Source: Myxococcales bacterium (lineage in GTDB: Bacteria > Myxococcota_A > Polyangia > Polyangiales > Ga0077539). Taken from it: 64,000 bases of DNA. Of the stretch, positions 1 through 8,933 are shown one piece after another (position 1 is the first letter of the stretch; every line of letters begins with the position of its first letter). The position numbers and the translations under genes were made by a program. The stretch is taken from positions 43,288-107,287 of the forward strand of contig JAUSAZ010000194.1 in assembly GCA_030652255.1 (NCBI GenBank). Direction: 5' to 3'. Under the pieces are notes generated by a model, which saw nothing but the letters and a program-made list of their open reading frames with translations, was not told the origin of the DNA and ran no database searches.

Positions 1-1756
1 GCTTGCGCTCCCATCCCATGAAGCGCTGCTCGCCCTCGCTCCACACGCGGCCGCGGTGGAGCAGGTAGAAGCGCCCGCCCTCGTGGGTGCGGTTGAGGCG
101 GTCGATGCCGGCGCGGGCCGCGCCCAGGAGCTCGGCGTCGTCGGGCGTGCGCGCCGTGTCGGCGTCGGTGAAATCGCTCAGCAGGGCGAAGCGCAGCGCA
201 AGGTCGGGGTTGGCGAGGAAGCGCAGCTCCAGACCCTCGACCTGCTCCTCGATGGCCTCGAGGCCCGTGAGCATCATCGGCACGACCACCAGGGTGCGGT
301 GCTCGTCCGGGACGCCGTCGACGAAGTCCAGCTTGGGGAGCAGCGCGGGGGGAAAGACCGTGGTGACCGCGAGGTTGGCGAGGCTCGCGACGAGCTCGCT
401 CGCGGGCAGCAGGGCGGCCGCGCCGAGCGCGACGCCGGCGCTGCGGGGGGCGCCGAGGCGCTCGGCGAGGGCCCCGGCGGCGGCGGCGAGGAGCCCGCTG
501 CCGAGGGCGATGGGCGCGAGGTAGGCGAGGGTCGCGCGGTCGGTCAGGGCGCGGCCGAGGCGCTCGAGCAAGCGCGGCCGGTAGCCGAGCTCGGCCTCCA
601 GCGCGGCGGTGCCGCGGTCGACGAGGAAGTACCCGATGTGCGCGCGACGGGAGGGGTCGGTGACCTCGCCGGACCGCTCGAGCTCTACGCGGGCGAGGGC
701 GACGGCGCGCTCGGCGACCTCGTGCTCGGGGCGGCCGGTGCGCCGGGCGAGGCGCTCGACGACGTGGCGGTAGCGGTCGCGGGTGACGAAGTCCATCCGG
801 GGGTAGGTCCCCGACGGGTCCTGCCGCAGCGCGCGCTCGACGACGCTGAGCGACTCGAAGACCTTGCTCCAGTCGGTGGCGGTGATGGTCCGCATCGACG
901 TGATGCAGTTGCCCACGGACACCTGGTTGGCGGCCTGGCTGCGGTGCTCCGCCCGGATCGCCTCCTCGACCGTGGTGCCCTGCTCGCCGATGCGCCGGTC
1001 GAGCCACTCGGTCGCGAGCGAGAGGGCGGGGTGGCGGTCGCGCAGGCGCAGCGCGAGCTCCGTCGCGAACATCGTGGTCGAGGGCAGCACGCGCCGCGAC
1101 ACCCGGTGCTCCAGCGCCTCGGCCACGCTCGCGGCGCCGCGCGAAGCCAGCAGGGCGAGCTCGTCCGCGAGCGCCGTCGCGGCCTCGCGCTCCACCCGGG
1201 CGGCGTCGACCCGGGCCGCGATGCGCGCCAGCCGGTCGAGGAACCCGTGGCGGAGCGCGATGGGGATCGCCCAAAGCTCGCCGATGGTGAGCGGCGCCAC
1301 GGCCTGGTAGGCGGCGAGGAAGCGCACGAGCAGCGCGACGTCGAGCAGGCCGTCGGTGAAGGCGATCAGCTCGACGACGATGGCGAAGGCGCGCGGGTGC
1401 CCGGCGAGCGGCCCCTCGGTGAGCTCCGGGAGCTGGCGGTAGAAGCCCCGCGGGAGGTCCTCCCGGCCCTCGCGGAGCTGCTCGGCGATGACGTGGAAGT
1501 TGTCGAGCAGCCACTCGCCCGCGGGGGAGATCCAGCCCCCGGACTCCGCGGCCTTCAGCGTCGCGCGGTAGTTGTCCACCAGCTGCCGGTGGTTGGCCCG
1601 CAGCAGCGCGATGTAGTCCTCGTTGTGGCGCGGCGTGGCCCGGCGGGTGCGGCCCACATGGGCGCGCGCGAGCTGCTCCGCGAGCGCGTCGAGGCGCTCG
1701 ACCGTGAGGTGCTCCGGCGGCGGCGGGAGGTCCTGCGCGGCGACGACGGGGCTCAT
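1..1756 (-). CDS. Cyclic beta-1,2-glucan synthase, N-terminal part (cut by window edge)
   Basis: About 585 residues of the N-terminal part are visible; the rest lies before base 1. The protein begins MSPVVAAQDL and soon shows the stretches ESGGWISPAGEWLLDNFHV, AAYQAVAPLTIGELWAIP and TDWSKVFESLSVVERAL, which are typical of the N-terminal region of NdvB/ChvB (GT84/GH94) proteins. Two hydrophobic segments follow at about residues 390-440. Family members are about 2,800 residues, inner-membrane enzymes that polymerise glucose from UDP-glucose and cyclise the chain to periplasmic cyclic glucans. The ATG lies at 1754-1756. A hypothetical gene on the same strand ends 93 bases upstream, so the two could be cotranscribed. 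The family call is firm; the catalytic and GH94 parts cannot be checked here. Confidence 0.82.
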   Translation of the reverse strand, partial: MSPVVAAQDLPPPPEHLTVERLDALAEQLARAHVGRTRRATPRHNEDYIALLRANHRQLVDNYRATLKAAESGGWISPAGEWLLDNFHVIAEQLREGREDLPRGFYRQLPELTEGPLAGHPRAFAIVVELIAFTDGLLDVALLVRFLAAYQAVAPLTIGELWAIPIALRHGFLDRLARIAARVDAARVEREAATALADELALLASRGAASVAEALEHRVSRRVLPSTTMFATELALRLRDRHPALSLATEWLDRRIGEQGTTVEEAIRAEHRSQAANQVSVGNCITSMRTITATDWSKVFESLSVVERALRQDPSGTYPRMDFVTRDRYRHVVERLARRTGRPEHEVAERAVALARVELERSGEVTDPSRRAHIGYFLVDRGTAALEAELGYRPRLLERLGRALTDRATLAYLAPIALGSGLLAAAAGALAERLGAPRSAGVALGAAALLPASELVASLANLAVTTVFPPALLPKLDFVDGVPDEHRTLVVVPMMLTGLEAIEEQVEGLELRFLANPDLALRFALLSDFTDADTARTPDDAELLGAARAGIDRLNRTHEGGRFYLLHRGRVWSEGEQRFMGWERK

Positions 1757-1849
1757 CGCCTCACCCCGGGCTCAGCCAGCTCGCTCCGCCGTGACGATCT
1801 CCAGGTGAGCGAGGCAAACTGCCACGGCGTGACATTCATGCAGGGCCCC

Positions 1850-2293
1850 TCAGCGCCCGGGCGCACTGGGGGAGGGCGGCGCTGCGATGGCCGAGCCGCG
1901 GGGCGGCGTCGGCAGGTGCCTGCGCCCCTGGGCCTCATGGGCGGCGCGCTTGATGGCGCCGTGGTGCCGCAGGAGCGTGCTCGAAATCTGGAACGGCAGC
2001 TTGAGCTCGCAGACCTGCTCGTAGCACCGGACGAGGGCCTCCTCGCGGCGCGCCCGATCCTCCGCGGGCGTGAGCGCACGCGGTGAAAACAGCCCTACCA
2101 GCGTCTGCCACGGGTCGCTGTGGGGGCGCGCGCCCGCGTCGGCGATGACCCCGCGCAGCTCGGCGAGCAGCGCCGCGCGCTCGGCCCGGGAGAGCCCCTC
2201 GCCGTCGTCTGCGGCCGCGTTGAGCGCCTCGTCCCACGCGCGGAAGCGGGCGATGAGCTGTTGCAGTGCGGGGGCGAAATCTGCGGTCTCCAT
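1850..2293 (-). CDS. Hypothetical 147-residue protein
   Basis: A small helical protein with no signal peptide or membrane segment. It begins METADFAPALQQ at an ATG preceded by a good ribosome-binding site (GGAGGG, about six bases away). An upstream ATG in frame at 2389 has no such site. The N-terminal two-thirds are charged and helical; the stretch ELKLPFQISSTLLRHHGAI recalls the last helix of DUF2383-type ferritin-like proteins, but this is a weak resemblance only. The last 25 residues are a Pro/Ser/Arg-rich tail. It stands head to head with trmL, 98 bases away. No function is proposed. Confidence 0.55.
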   Translation of the reverse strand: METADFAPALQQLIARFRAWDEALNAAADDGEGLSRAERAALLAELRGVIADAGARPHSDPWQTLVGLFSPRALTPAEDRARREEALVRCYEQVCELKLPFQISSTLLRHHGAIKRAAHEAQGRRHLPTPPRGSAIAAPPSPSAPGR

Positions 2294-2391
2294 GCGATAC
2301 CCTCCGGTTGCGAGATGTCGTCGACGACGACGCTGAAGCGCCCCTGCGCAATCCACGTGCCACCGCCGTCGGCGAGAGAAAGTCCCCACCG

Positions 2392-2958
2392 ATGCCCTCC
2401 CCGAAGCTCCGCGTCGCGCCGATGGCCACCCCCTTCCAGGTGGTGCTGGTCGAGCCCGAGATCCCCCAGAACACGGGCAACATCGCCCGCCTGTGCGCCG
2501 CCACGCAGAGCCCGCTGCACCTCGTCGGGCGCCTCGGGTTCCGCATCGACGACCGCAGCGTGCGCCGCGCGGGCATCGACTACTGGCACCTCGTCGCGCT
2601 GCACACGCACCCCGACTGGTCGACCTTCGCGCTCACGCACGCGCGCCTCCGCCCGCCCGGGCGGGTTCGTCTCTTCAGCGCCACCGGTCGCCGCAGCTAC
2701 GTCGACGCGGGCTTCGCGCCCGGCGACGCGCTGGTGTTCGGTCGCGAGTCGAGCGGCATCCCGCAGGAGGTGCTCGACCGCTACCCCGACGACGTCTACG
2801 GCATCCCCACGGCGGGCGCGGTGCGCTCGCTCAACCTCGCCAGCGCCGCGGCCATCGTGGTGTACGAGGCGATGCGCTCCGTCGGGGCGCTCGACGGCGC
2901 GCGCATGGAGGACGCGGCCGGCGACGCGCACCCCGAGCCCGACGACTTCGTGCGCTAG
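2392..2958 (+). CDS. trmL: tRNA (cytidine(34)-2'-O)-methyltransferase
   Basis: A SPOUT-family (TrmH/SpoU-type) methyltransferase that modifies the ribose of the wobble base of tRNA-Leu isoacceptors in the cytoplasm. The signature EPEIPQNTGNIARLCA is near the N-terminus. FGRESSGIP and the knot-forming C-terminal motif IPTAGAVRSLNLASA follow in the correct order. E. coli TrmL is 157 residues, so the core fits; a 20-residue acidic tail (DGARMEDAAGDAHPEP) extends the C-terminus. The start at 2392 gives 188 residues. An ATG at 2422, directly before the conserved core, is equally possible; neither has a strong ribosome-binding site. The gene stands alone. Confidence 0.88.
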   Translation: MPSPKLRVAPMATPFQVVLVEPEIPQNTGNIARLCAATQSPLHLVGRLGFRIDDRSVRRAGIDYWHLVALHTHPDWSTFALTHARLRPPGRVRLFSATGRRSYVDAGFAPGDALVFGRESSGIPQEVLDRYPDDVYGIPTAGAVRSLNLASAAAIVVYEAMRSVGALDGARMEDAAGDAHPEPDDFVR

Positions 2959-3010
2959 GTCTGCGCGGGGTCTTGCGCCCGACGCGCCCCGTGCGCCAGG
3001 GTCGGCGCCG

Positions 3011-3526
3011 ATGCGACGATCGACCCTCGCGGTGTGGCTGTTGTCCGGCGGGCTCCTCGCGGGCGAGGCGGGCGCCACACCCCGCGCGCTCCCCCCGGCC
3101 GAGCGCGCGGAGATCACCGCCCTCGCGCGGCGGGTGCTGGAGTTCGTGCGCGACGGCGGCCCCGGCCCGGCGGGGTTGTTCCCGACGGCGGCCGAGCTGC
3201 GGGCGGTGTACGGGCTGCGCGACCCCGGCGACGCCGGGCCCGACGGCGGCGGGATGATGGTGCAGCGCCAGCTCGAGGCGCTCGGCCGCGACGCGCGCGA
3301 CCTGCGACCGAGGCTCGCGGGCGCGCGGTTCCGCGGCATCGCGGGCGGGGCGTTCGCGCGCAACACCATCGACCCGCGGCGCTGCGGGCGCTTCGGCGCG
3401 CCGGGCTCCCTCTGCGCCGACGGCCCGGTGATCGAGTACGCGGTGGGGCCGAGCGTGCGGCGCCTGCGCATCGACACCATCGTCCGCGTGGGCGGCCGCT
3501 GGCGGGTGCTCGACCTGCGACCCTGA
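3011..3526 (+). CDS. Secreted hypothetical protein
   Basis: A 171-residue protein with an N-terminal signal peptide (MRRSTLAVWLLSGGLL, then a likely Ala-X-Ala cleavage region near AGEAGA). The mature part is mixed and slightly acidic, ending in a compact beta-like stretch (RRLRIDTIVRVGGRWRVLD). It contains two cysteines (RRCGRF, SLCADG) that could form a disulphide in the periplasm. No family was recognised. It follows trmL by 52 bases on the same strand and converges with the SDR gene, from whose 3' end it is separated by only six bases. Confidence 0.6.
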   Translation: MRRSTLAVWLLSGGLLAGEAGATPRALPPAERAEITALARRVLEFVRDGGPGPAGLFPTAAELRAVYGLRDPGDAGPDGGGMMVQRQLEALGRDARDLRPRLAGARFRGIAGGAFARNTIDPRRCGRFGAPGSLCADGPVIEYAVGPSVRRLRIDTIVRVGGRWRVLDLRP

Positions 3527-3532
3527 GGGCCG

Positions 3533-4351
3533 TCAGGCGTCGCGGGCCTTGCGGCTGCCCACCCGAGGGGCGGCGAGGCGGAAGATCGCCCGCGTGAGGG
3601 CCGGGGCGTGCCGCGCCATGGCGACACCGAACTTACCGTGCAGCGTAAGGATCAGCTCGTCGTCGCGGCGCGCGACGGCGTCGGCGATCTTCCGCGCGGC
3701 GGTCATCGCGGGCATGAGCAGCCACGACGGCACGGTCTCCTTGCGCGACTCCTTGAAGGAGCCCTGCCGGTCGACCCGGCGGATCTCGCTCTCGATGAAG
3801 CCCGGCGCGACGTGCGTGACGCTGATGCCCTTCATCGCCCACTCGGTGCGCAGCCCGTCGCAGAACGACGTCACGCAGGCCTTGGACATGTTGTAGGCCA
3901 TGCTCGCCGGGGCGGGCACGAAGGCCGCCACGCTCCCGATGGCGACGAAGCACCCCTTCGAGCGGGCGAGCGCCGGGAGCGCGGCCTTGGCGGTGCGCAT
4001 CACGCCGTAGACGTTGGTCTCGAACTGCCGGCGCACGTCGTCGAGGGAGAGCTGGTCGAAGGTGCCGTCGACGCCGAAGCCCGCGTTGGCGATGACCACG
4101 TCGAGGCCGCCGAAGACCTCCACCGCCCGCGCCACGGCCGCCTCGCAGTCGCCGTCGTGGGTGACGTCGCAGGCCACGGCCAGGCTGTGGCCGTCGCCCC
4201 CCAGGGCCTGGGCCAGCGCCGCGATGCGCTCCACCCGCCGGGCCAGCAGCACGGTCTTCCACCCGCGCCGCGCGTACTCCCGCGCCATCGCCTCGCCGAT
4301 GCCCGACGAAGCCCCCGTGATCAGCACCACCCCCGCCGCGCCCGTCGCCAT
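3533..4351 (-). CDS. Short-chain dehydrogenase/reductase
   Basis: A 272-residue classical SDR with an NAD(P)-binding Rossmann fold. The cofactor motif TGASSGIG is at about residues 13-20, the NAG motif at about 89-91, and the catalytic Ser with YNMSK in the middle of the protein. Substrate cannot be told; the C-terminal tail (FRLAAPRVGSRKARDA) is typical of membrane-associated lipid- or sterol-type SDRs, which is only a hint. The start chosen is the ATG at 4351, which has a strong Shine-Dalgarno (GGAAGGAG) nine bases upstream. The open frame runs further upstream to 4537, but that part is Arg/Pro-rich and looks noncoding. It diverges from the OmpA gene. Confidence 0.85.
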   Translation of the reverse strand: MATGAAGVVLITGASSGIGEAMAREYARRGWKTVLLARRVERIAALAQALGGDGHSLAVACDVTHDGDCEAAVARAVEVFGGLDVVIANAGFGVDGTFDQLSLDDVRRQFETNVYGVMRTAKAALPALARSKGCFVAIGSVAAFVPAPASMAYNMSKACVTSFCDGLRTEWAMKGISVTHVAPGFIESEIRRVDRQGSFKESRKETVPSWLLMPAMTAARKIADAVARRDDELILTLHGKFGVAMARHAPALTRAIFRLAAPRVGSRKARDA

Positions 4352-4494
4352 CGTCACCCACGCTCCTTCCGGCCGCGCCCGCCGAACCCCCCGCACGTTG
4401 ACCGGGGGGACCTCGGGTCGCCGTCGGGGGCTTGTACACCCGATCGCGTGGAATGCTGACCCCGCCGCGGGTGATCTGTTAGCGTCGCGCGGCC

Positions 4495-6417
4495 ATGCGT
4501 AGAACGGTGGGAACTCTCTCGGCGATCGCGGCTTCACTCGGCCTCCTGGGCCTCGCCCCGGAGGCCCGCGCGCAGGACGCGCTGCCCGCGGACACGGGCT
4601 TCGACCTGAGGTTGTTCCGCCACGCCATCGACTCGAAGGGGCAGTTCACGGTCAACGGCACCGACACCCTGGGGCACCTGAACACGTCCTTCGGGCTCGT
4701 GGTCGACTGGGGCCGCGGGCTCGCCCGGCAGGGCACGCTGCTGCGCGGGATGCAGTCCGAGACGCAGGTGCCCCTGGTGGAGAACCTCTTCACCGGCACC
4801 TTCTCGGCCAACCTCGGGCTCTTCAACCGCCTCGTGGTGGGCCTCCAGCTCCCGGTGCACCTCGTCGGCGGCCCCGGGCCCGGCGGCACCGACGGCACGC
4901 TCCAGCCCATCGCCGGGTACACCCCGCAGAACGGCGGGCTCGACTTCCAGGGCTTCGGCTCGATCTCGCTGCACGCCAAGCTGAGGCTGCTGCCGCCCAC
5001 GGTCACCACGTGGGGCCTCGCGCTCATCATGCAGGCGGGCATCCCCCTCTCGTCGGGGCCGAGCAACTTCGCGGGTGACCCCGGGGTGATGCTCTGGCCC
5101 TCCATCGCCGCGGAGTGGCACCCGGTCTCGCGCTTCCGCATGGACCTCAACCTCGGGTACCGCCTCGGGCTGGGCACCGCCGCGCGGCTGGTCGACACCA
5201 CCTACGGCTCGCCGGTCACCGCGGGCCTCGGGATGAGCGTGCGCGTCGGCCCGGCGCTCGACCTCGTGGCGGAGGTTTACGGGGGCACGTATTCCAACGC
5301 GATGTTCGGCGCCAACAGCACGCCCTTCGAGGCGGTGGGCGGGCTCAAGATCTTCGTGGTCGACAACAGCTACCTGATGCTCGGCGCGGGCCGGCGCATC
5401 ACCGGGAGCGACGCCGCGGCCGACCTGCGGGCCTTCGTGGGCTTCGTGTTCGAGCCCTCCATCGGCGACCGGGACGGCGACGGGTTCCGCGACGACGTCG
5501 ACCGGTGCCCGGACAGCCCCGAGGACTTCGACGGCTTCGAGGACACCGACGGCTGCCCCGAGCCGGACAACGACCAGGACGGCATCCGGGACGGCGACGA
5601 CCAGTGCCCGCTCACTCCGGAAGACCGCGACGGGGTGGCCGACGAGGACGGCTGCCCCGACCGGGACAACAACGACCGCGACGGCGACGGCATCCTGGAC
5701 AACGTCGACCGCTGCCCCGACGAGCCCGAGGACCGCGACAACTTCGAGGACACCGACGGCTGCCCCGACCCGGACAACGACCGCGACGGCATCCTCGACC
5801 GGGTCGACCTGTGCCCCAACGACCCCGAAGACCGCGACAACTTCGAGGACGACAACGGCTGCCCCGACCCGGACAACGACCACGACCGCATCCCGGACGT
5901 GCGCGACCGCTGCCCCAACGACCCGGAGACCTACAACGCCCACGAGGACGAGGACGGCTGCCCCGACCAGGGCGTGGCGGTGCTCGAGGAGAACACCATC
6001 CGCATCCTCCAGGCGATCAACTTCGAGACCGACTCGGCGCAGATCCGCCCGGAGAGCATGCCCATCATCGAGGCCGTGGCGGCGACGCTGCGGGCCAACG
6101 ACCAGATCCAGCTGTTGCAGGTGCAGGGGCACGCCGACGAGCGCGGCGACGACGACCACAACCTCCAGCTCACGCGCGACCGCGCGGCGAGCGTGGTGGC
6201 GGCGCTCACCCAGCGCGGCGTCGGGGCCGAGCGGCTGCACGCCGCGGGCTACGGCGAGCGCTGTCCGGTCAACCCGGGGCGCGGCCCCGTCGCGTGGGCG
6301 GCCAACCGGCGGGTGGTGTTCCTCATCCTGCGTACGTCCGCGGGGCCGACGCGGGTGACCATCGCGTGCCCGGCGGGCGAAGACCTCATCCCCGACGAGG
6401 ACCGCGACCTCCGTTGA
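4495..6417 (+). CDS. OmpA-family outer-membrane protein with calcium-type repeats
   Basis: A 640-residue envelope protein. It has a signal peptide ending at ARAQ (about residue 27), a predicted beta-barrel of about 290 residues rich in alternating aromatic strands, then a block of at least five Asp-rich thrombospondin type-3-like repeats (DGDGFRDDVDRCPD and variants, about residues 325-490). It ends in an OmpA/MotB-like peptidoglycan-binding domain (GHADERG, then RLHAAGYGE, about 510-620). It would anchor the outer membrane to the cell wall, with the repeats binding calcium. The gene stands alone, divergent from the SDR. A possible -10 (TTAGCG) lies about ten bases before the ATG, leaving a very short leader. 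Confidence 0.88.
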   Translation: MRRTVGTLSAIAASLGLLGLAPEARAQDALPADTGFDLRLFRHAIDSKGQFTVNGTDTLGHLNTSFGLVVDWGRGLARQGTLLRGMQSETQVPLVENLFTGTFSANLGLFNRLVVGLQLPVHLVGGPGPGGTDGTLQPIAGYTPQNGGLDFQGFGSISLHAKLRLLPPTVTTWGLALIMQAGIPLSSGPSNFAGDPGVMLWPSIAAEWHPVSRFRMDLNLGYRLGLGTAARLVDTTYGSPVTAGLGMSVRVGPALDLVAEVYGGTYSNAMFGANSTPFEAVGGLKIFVVDNSYLMLGAGRRITGSDAAADLRAFVGFVFEPSIGDRDGDGFRDDVDRCPDSPEDFDGFEDTDGCPEPDNDQDGIRDGDDQCPLTPEDRDGVADEDGCPDRDNNDRDGDGILDNVDRCPDEPEDRDNFEDTDGCPDPDNDRDGILDRVDLCPNDPEDRDNFEDDNGCPDPDNDHDRIPDVRDRCPNDPETYNAHEDEDGCPDQGVAVLEENTIRILQAINFETDSAQIRPESMPIIEAVAATLRANDQIQLLQVQGHADERGDDDHNLQLTRDRAASVVAALTQRGVGAERLHAAGYGERCPVNPGRGPVAWAANRRVVFLILRTSAGPTRVTIACPAGEDLIPDEDRDLR

Positions 6418-6476
6418 GACGCTTCGCGCCATCGGCGTAGTGCCGCGGCGGCTCCTTGCGGTATGGTCCCCGGAAC

Positions 6477-7049
6477 ATGTCGACCGAAGCCCTGGACACG
6501 ATCGCTGAAGCCTGGCTCTCGAGCCTGCAACAAGACATCAAGGAGTTCGTCCGCGTCGTCTGCGACGACCCGGAGCTCGACGAGTCGCTGCGCGACCGCG
6601 TGCACGGCGCGGTGTTCTACGCGCTCGTGCCGGGCGACGTGATCCCCGACTCCATCGGCGTGCTGGGCTACCTCGACGACGCGCTGGCGCTGCGCATCGC
6701 CCTCGACGAGGTGCGCCGCGAGGCGCCCGAGCGCTTCGAGTCGTGGCGCGACCGCATCCCGGAGATGATCGAGAGCGCGGGCGACGCGCTGGCGACCTTC
6801 CGCGAGTCGCTCGACGAGGCGACCTACGAGGCCTTCCGGCAGCGGGTGTTCGCCATCGAGAAGGTGGAGTTCAAGGGCCGCCGCGCGAGCGAGGTGGCCC
6901 AGGGCAAGGTCGACCCCGGGTGGCTCGCCGCCGAGGTGTCGGTGCTCGCGCTCAAGCTCGACTTCAAGCCCGCCGCCGTCAGGGCCGCGGCGAAGCGGGT
7001 CGACAGCGCGCTGCAGACCTTCCATCAGCGCCTGCAGCCCCGTCGCTGA
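6477..7049 (+). CDS. DUF1232 (YkvA-type) protein
   Basis: A 190-residue protein with a central DUF1232 core (ALVPGDVIPDSIGVLGYLDD, about residues 55-75), a short membrane-associated helical hairpin found in YkvA proteins of unknown function. The flanks are helical and charged; no signal peptide. The chosen ATG is at 6477; there is no Shine-Dalgarno, but a -10-like TATGGT sits nine bases upstream, which suggests a leaderless or nearly leaderless message. Its 3' end overlaps the convergent membrane-protein gene by 71 bases. Confidence 0.75.
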   Translation: MSTEALDTIAEAWLSSLQQDIKEFVRVVCDDPELDESLRDRVHGAVFYALVPGDVIPDSIGVLGYLDDALALRIALDEVRREAPERFESWRDRIPEMIESAGDALATFRESLDEATYEAFRQRVFAIEKVEFKGRRASEVAQGKVDPGWLAAEVSVLALKLDFKPAAVRAAAKRVDSALQTFHQRLQPRR

Positions 7050-8322
7050 ACATCACGTCGTCCAGGCCGAGCGAGCGCGTCGCCGACGGCCGGACGTTCA
7101 CCCTCGGGGCCGCCGCGAGCGCGGTGGCCCGCAGCAGCGACACCGCCATCGAGGCGAGCACGAGCACGGCGAGGTCGAGCGCGAGCACGGTCATCACCGT
7201 CGACGACAGGCGCACCGCCGCGACGAGGCCCGCCGCGGCGCCCAGCAGGGCCGCCAGCTGGAGGGCCTGCACGGGCAGCGAACGACGGCGGGACGACTCG
7301 CCCCGGGGCGCGCGGGCGGGCAGCGAGAGGGCGACCGCGGCGAGGAGCATCGCGGTGCCGGGCGACACGCACCCACGGACGCCCGCGACCGCGCATGCGT
7401 GGGCGGCGGCGGCGCCGAGGGCCAGCAGCGCCGGGAGCGGGCGCAGCGAGCGAGGGAGCGCGACCCGGGCGGGGCCCTCGAGGTGGCGCAGCGCCCGGCC
7501 GCCGATGAGCAGCACGGCCGCGAGCCCGAGGCCGTAGACGAGCGCCAGCGGCGACCAGGGGGTCGGCGCCGGGGGGCGCGCGGCGCGACGGGGCACGCCC
7601 GCGGAGAGCCACGGGAAGAGGGCGGGGTCGGCGGCGACGCGCGCGGTCCACGCGACCCCGGCGGGGACGTGGCGGCGCATGGCGCGGAGCACGTCGCGGG
7701 AGAGCTCGGTGGTCACCGTGGCGTCGACGCCGTTCACGTCGTCGGCGACCCAGCGGGCGCGCCGGCTCGCGCTGGGGAGCGAGACGCGCAGCTCGGTGGC
7801 CTCCATGCCTCGCTCCCACGGGCACGAGCGAAGCTCCAGCACCGCGTCGCCATCGGCGCTGCGCACGGAGCCCAGCGCGCGCAGCGAGGTGCCGTAGCGC
7901 AGCACCACGTCGACGGAGCCTCGCGCGACCCCGACGTTCGCGTCGCCCAGGGCGACGGTGAGGCGCCCGGGGGTGCCGTTGCGCACGGTGATCGGCACGG
8001 GCACGCCGAGGGCGGTGCTGGCCGTCGCCTCGATGAGCGAGAGGTCGACCGGGAGCTCGTTGAGGTCGAACTCGTGCAGCCGCCCCGCGAGCACGCGCCA
8101 GCGCACCCGCTGGGTGACGATGGCGGTGCCGTCGGGCTGCACGGCGTACTCGGTGACGGCGTCCCCGGGCCGCGCGTCGGTCCACCCGAGCGCGACGGCG
8201 GGGCGGGCGAGGCAGAGCGCCCCCGCGAGGAGGAAGCCGAACAGCCACCGGAAGAGTCGGGCCCTGGCGTGACGCACCCCCAGGCCGATAGCGCGCCGCG
8301 CCGCTGCAACGCGAGTTTTCAA
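6979..8322 (-). CDS. Membrane protein with large exported N-terminal domain
   Basis: A 447-residue protein of unknown function. It has an N-terminal signal/anchor (FRWLFGFLLAGALCLA, about residues 23-40), an extracytoplasmic beta-rich domain of about 200 residues (WTDARPGDAVTEYAVQPDGT onward), then five or six hydrophobic helices between about residues 255 and 405, and a cytoplasmic tail. The layout (exported beta domain followed by a membrane bundle) recalls DUF2207-like proteins, but no motif proves this. The start is a TTG at 8322 with a GGGAG about 11 bases upstream; a GTG at 8277 is an alternative and keeps the signal. It converges with and overlaps the DUF1232 gene by 71 bases. Confidence 0.6.
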   Translation of the reverse strand: MKTRVAAARRAIGLGVRHARARLFRWLFGFLLAGALCLARPAVALGWTDARPGDAVTEYAVQPDGTAIVTQRVRWRVLAGRLHEFDLNELPVDLSLIEATASTALGVPVPITVRNGTPGRLTVALGDANVGVARGSVDVVLRYGTSLRALGSVRSADGDAVLELRSCPWERGMEATELRVSLPSASRRARWVADDVNGVDATVTTELSRDVLRAMRRHVPAGVAWTARVAADPALFPWLSAGVPRRAARPPAPTPWSPLALVYGLGLAAVLLIGGRALRHLEGPARVALPRSLRPLPALLALGAAAAHACAVAGVRGCVSPGTAMLLAAVALSLPARAPRGESSRRRSLPVQALQLAALLGAAAGLVAAVRLSSTVMTVLALDLAVLVLASMAVSLLRATALAAAPRVNVRPSATRSLGLDDVMFSDGAAGADGRSAARCRPASPRP

Positions 8323-8366
8323 CTTCTGGTCGCTCCCCCCGGCGGCGTGTCAGGCTGCGCCCGCAC

Positions 8367-8933
8367 ATGACGGCTCGAAGCATGGATGCGGCGGCGTTGA
8401 CGGTGGCCCTTGCGGGCGCGGACGGCGACGCCGTGGCGGCGGCCCTCTACCCCTCCGCGCGCGACGCCCTGCGGGCCCGGGTGCGCGCGCTGCGCCCCGC
8501 GGGCACCCGCGAGCAACGCGCCCGGGTGCTGGCCGCGGCGGGCCTGCGCCTGCTCGCCGCCCCCCGGGAGGGCGCCTCCGATGCCGTGGGGGCGCGCTTC
8601 GTCGCCGCGTGGCTACGCTCCCTCGCCCCCGTCGACCGGGGCGACTTCGTCCGTGGCCTCGGCGCGGCCCCGCTCGCGGCCCTGCGCGCGGCGCTCCCCT
8701 CTGCGCCGGACTTCGACGCCGCGCGGCGCTCCACCGCCACCCACCTGGTGGGTGTGGTCCAGCGCACGCTCGGCCAGGCGCCGACCCTGGCCGGCTGGTC
8801 GGCGCTCCTGGGCGCCCTCGCGCTGCGCGGCCCGCTCGCCGACGCGGGCCTCCTGCGCGCGGCGCGGGTGCTGCGCATGGGGCCGCGGGCGCCCGCGTGC
8901 CTCGCGCTGGCCGACGAGCTGTGCGCCCGATGA
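8367..8933 (+). CDS. Hypothetical Ala-rich helical protein
   Basis: A 188-residue protein with no signal peptide or membrane segment and a very high Ala/Arg/Leu content. No family was recognised. Its stop overlaps the start of the FliH/SctL-like gene by four bases (ATGA), and that gene overlaps the M50 protease in the same way, so the three are translationally coupled. In type III secretion operons sctL is often preceded by sctK; this gene has the right position and size for such a partner, but the sequence gives no proof. The start codon used is the ATG at 8367; a second ATG follows five codons later. Confidence 0.55.
   Translation: MTARSMDAAALTVALAGADGDAVAAALYPSARDALRARVRALRPAGTREQRARVLAAAGLRLLAAPREGASDAVGARFVAAWLRSLAPVDRGDFVRGLGAAPLAALRAALPSAPDFDAARRSTATHLVGVVQRTLGQAPTLAGWSALLGALALRGPLADAGLLRAARVLRMGPRAPACLALADELCAR

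Noticed and set aside
56..2086. A 676-residue open frame on the plus strand
   Set aside because: It is the antisense of the cyclic glucan synthase and the next gene; its protein is a low-complexity Gly/Glu/Arg/Val mixture with no family resemblance.
5460..5980. CRISPR-like regular repeats
   Set aside because: The periodicity is in the coding sequence for calcium-type repeats of the OmpA protein; spacers and repeats are not distinct.
4534..6432. A 632-residue Val-rich open frame on the minus strand
   Set aside because: It is the complement of the Asp-rich repeats of the OmpA gene; Val-rich sequence arises from reading GAC codons backwards.
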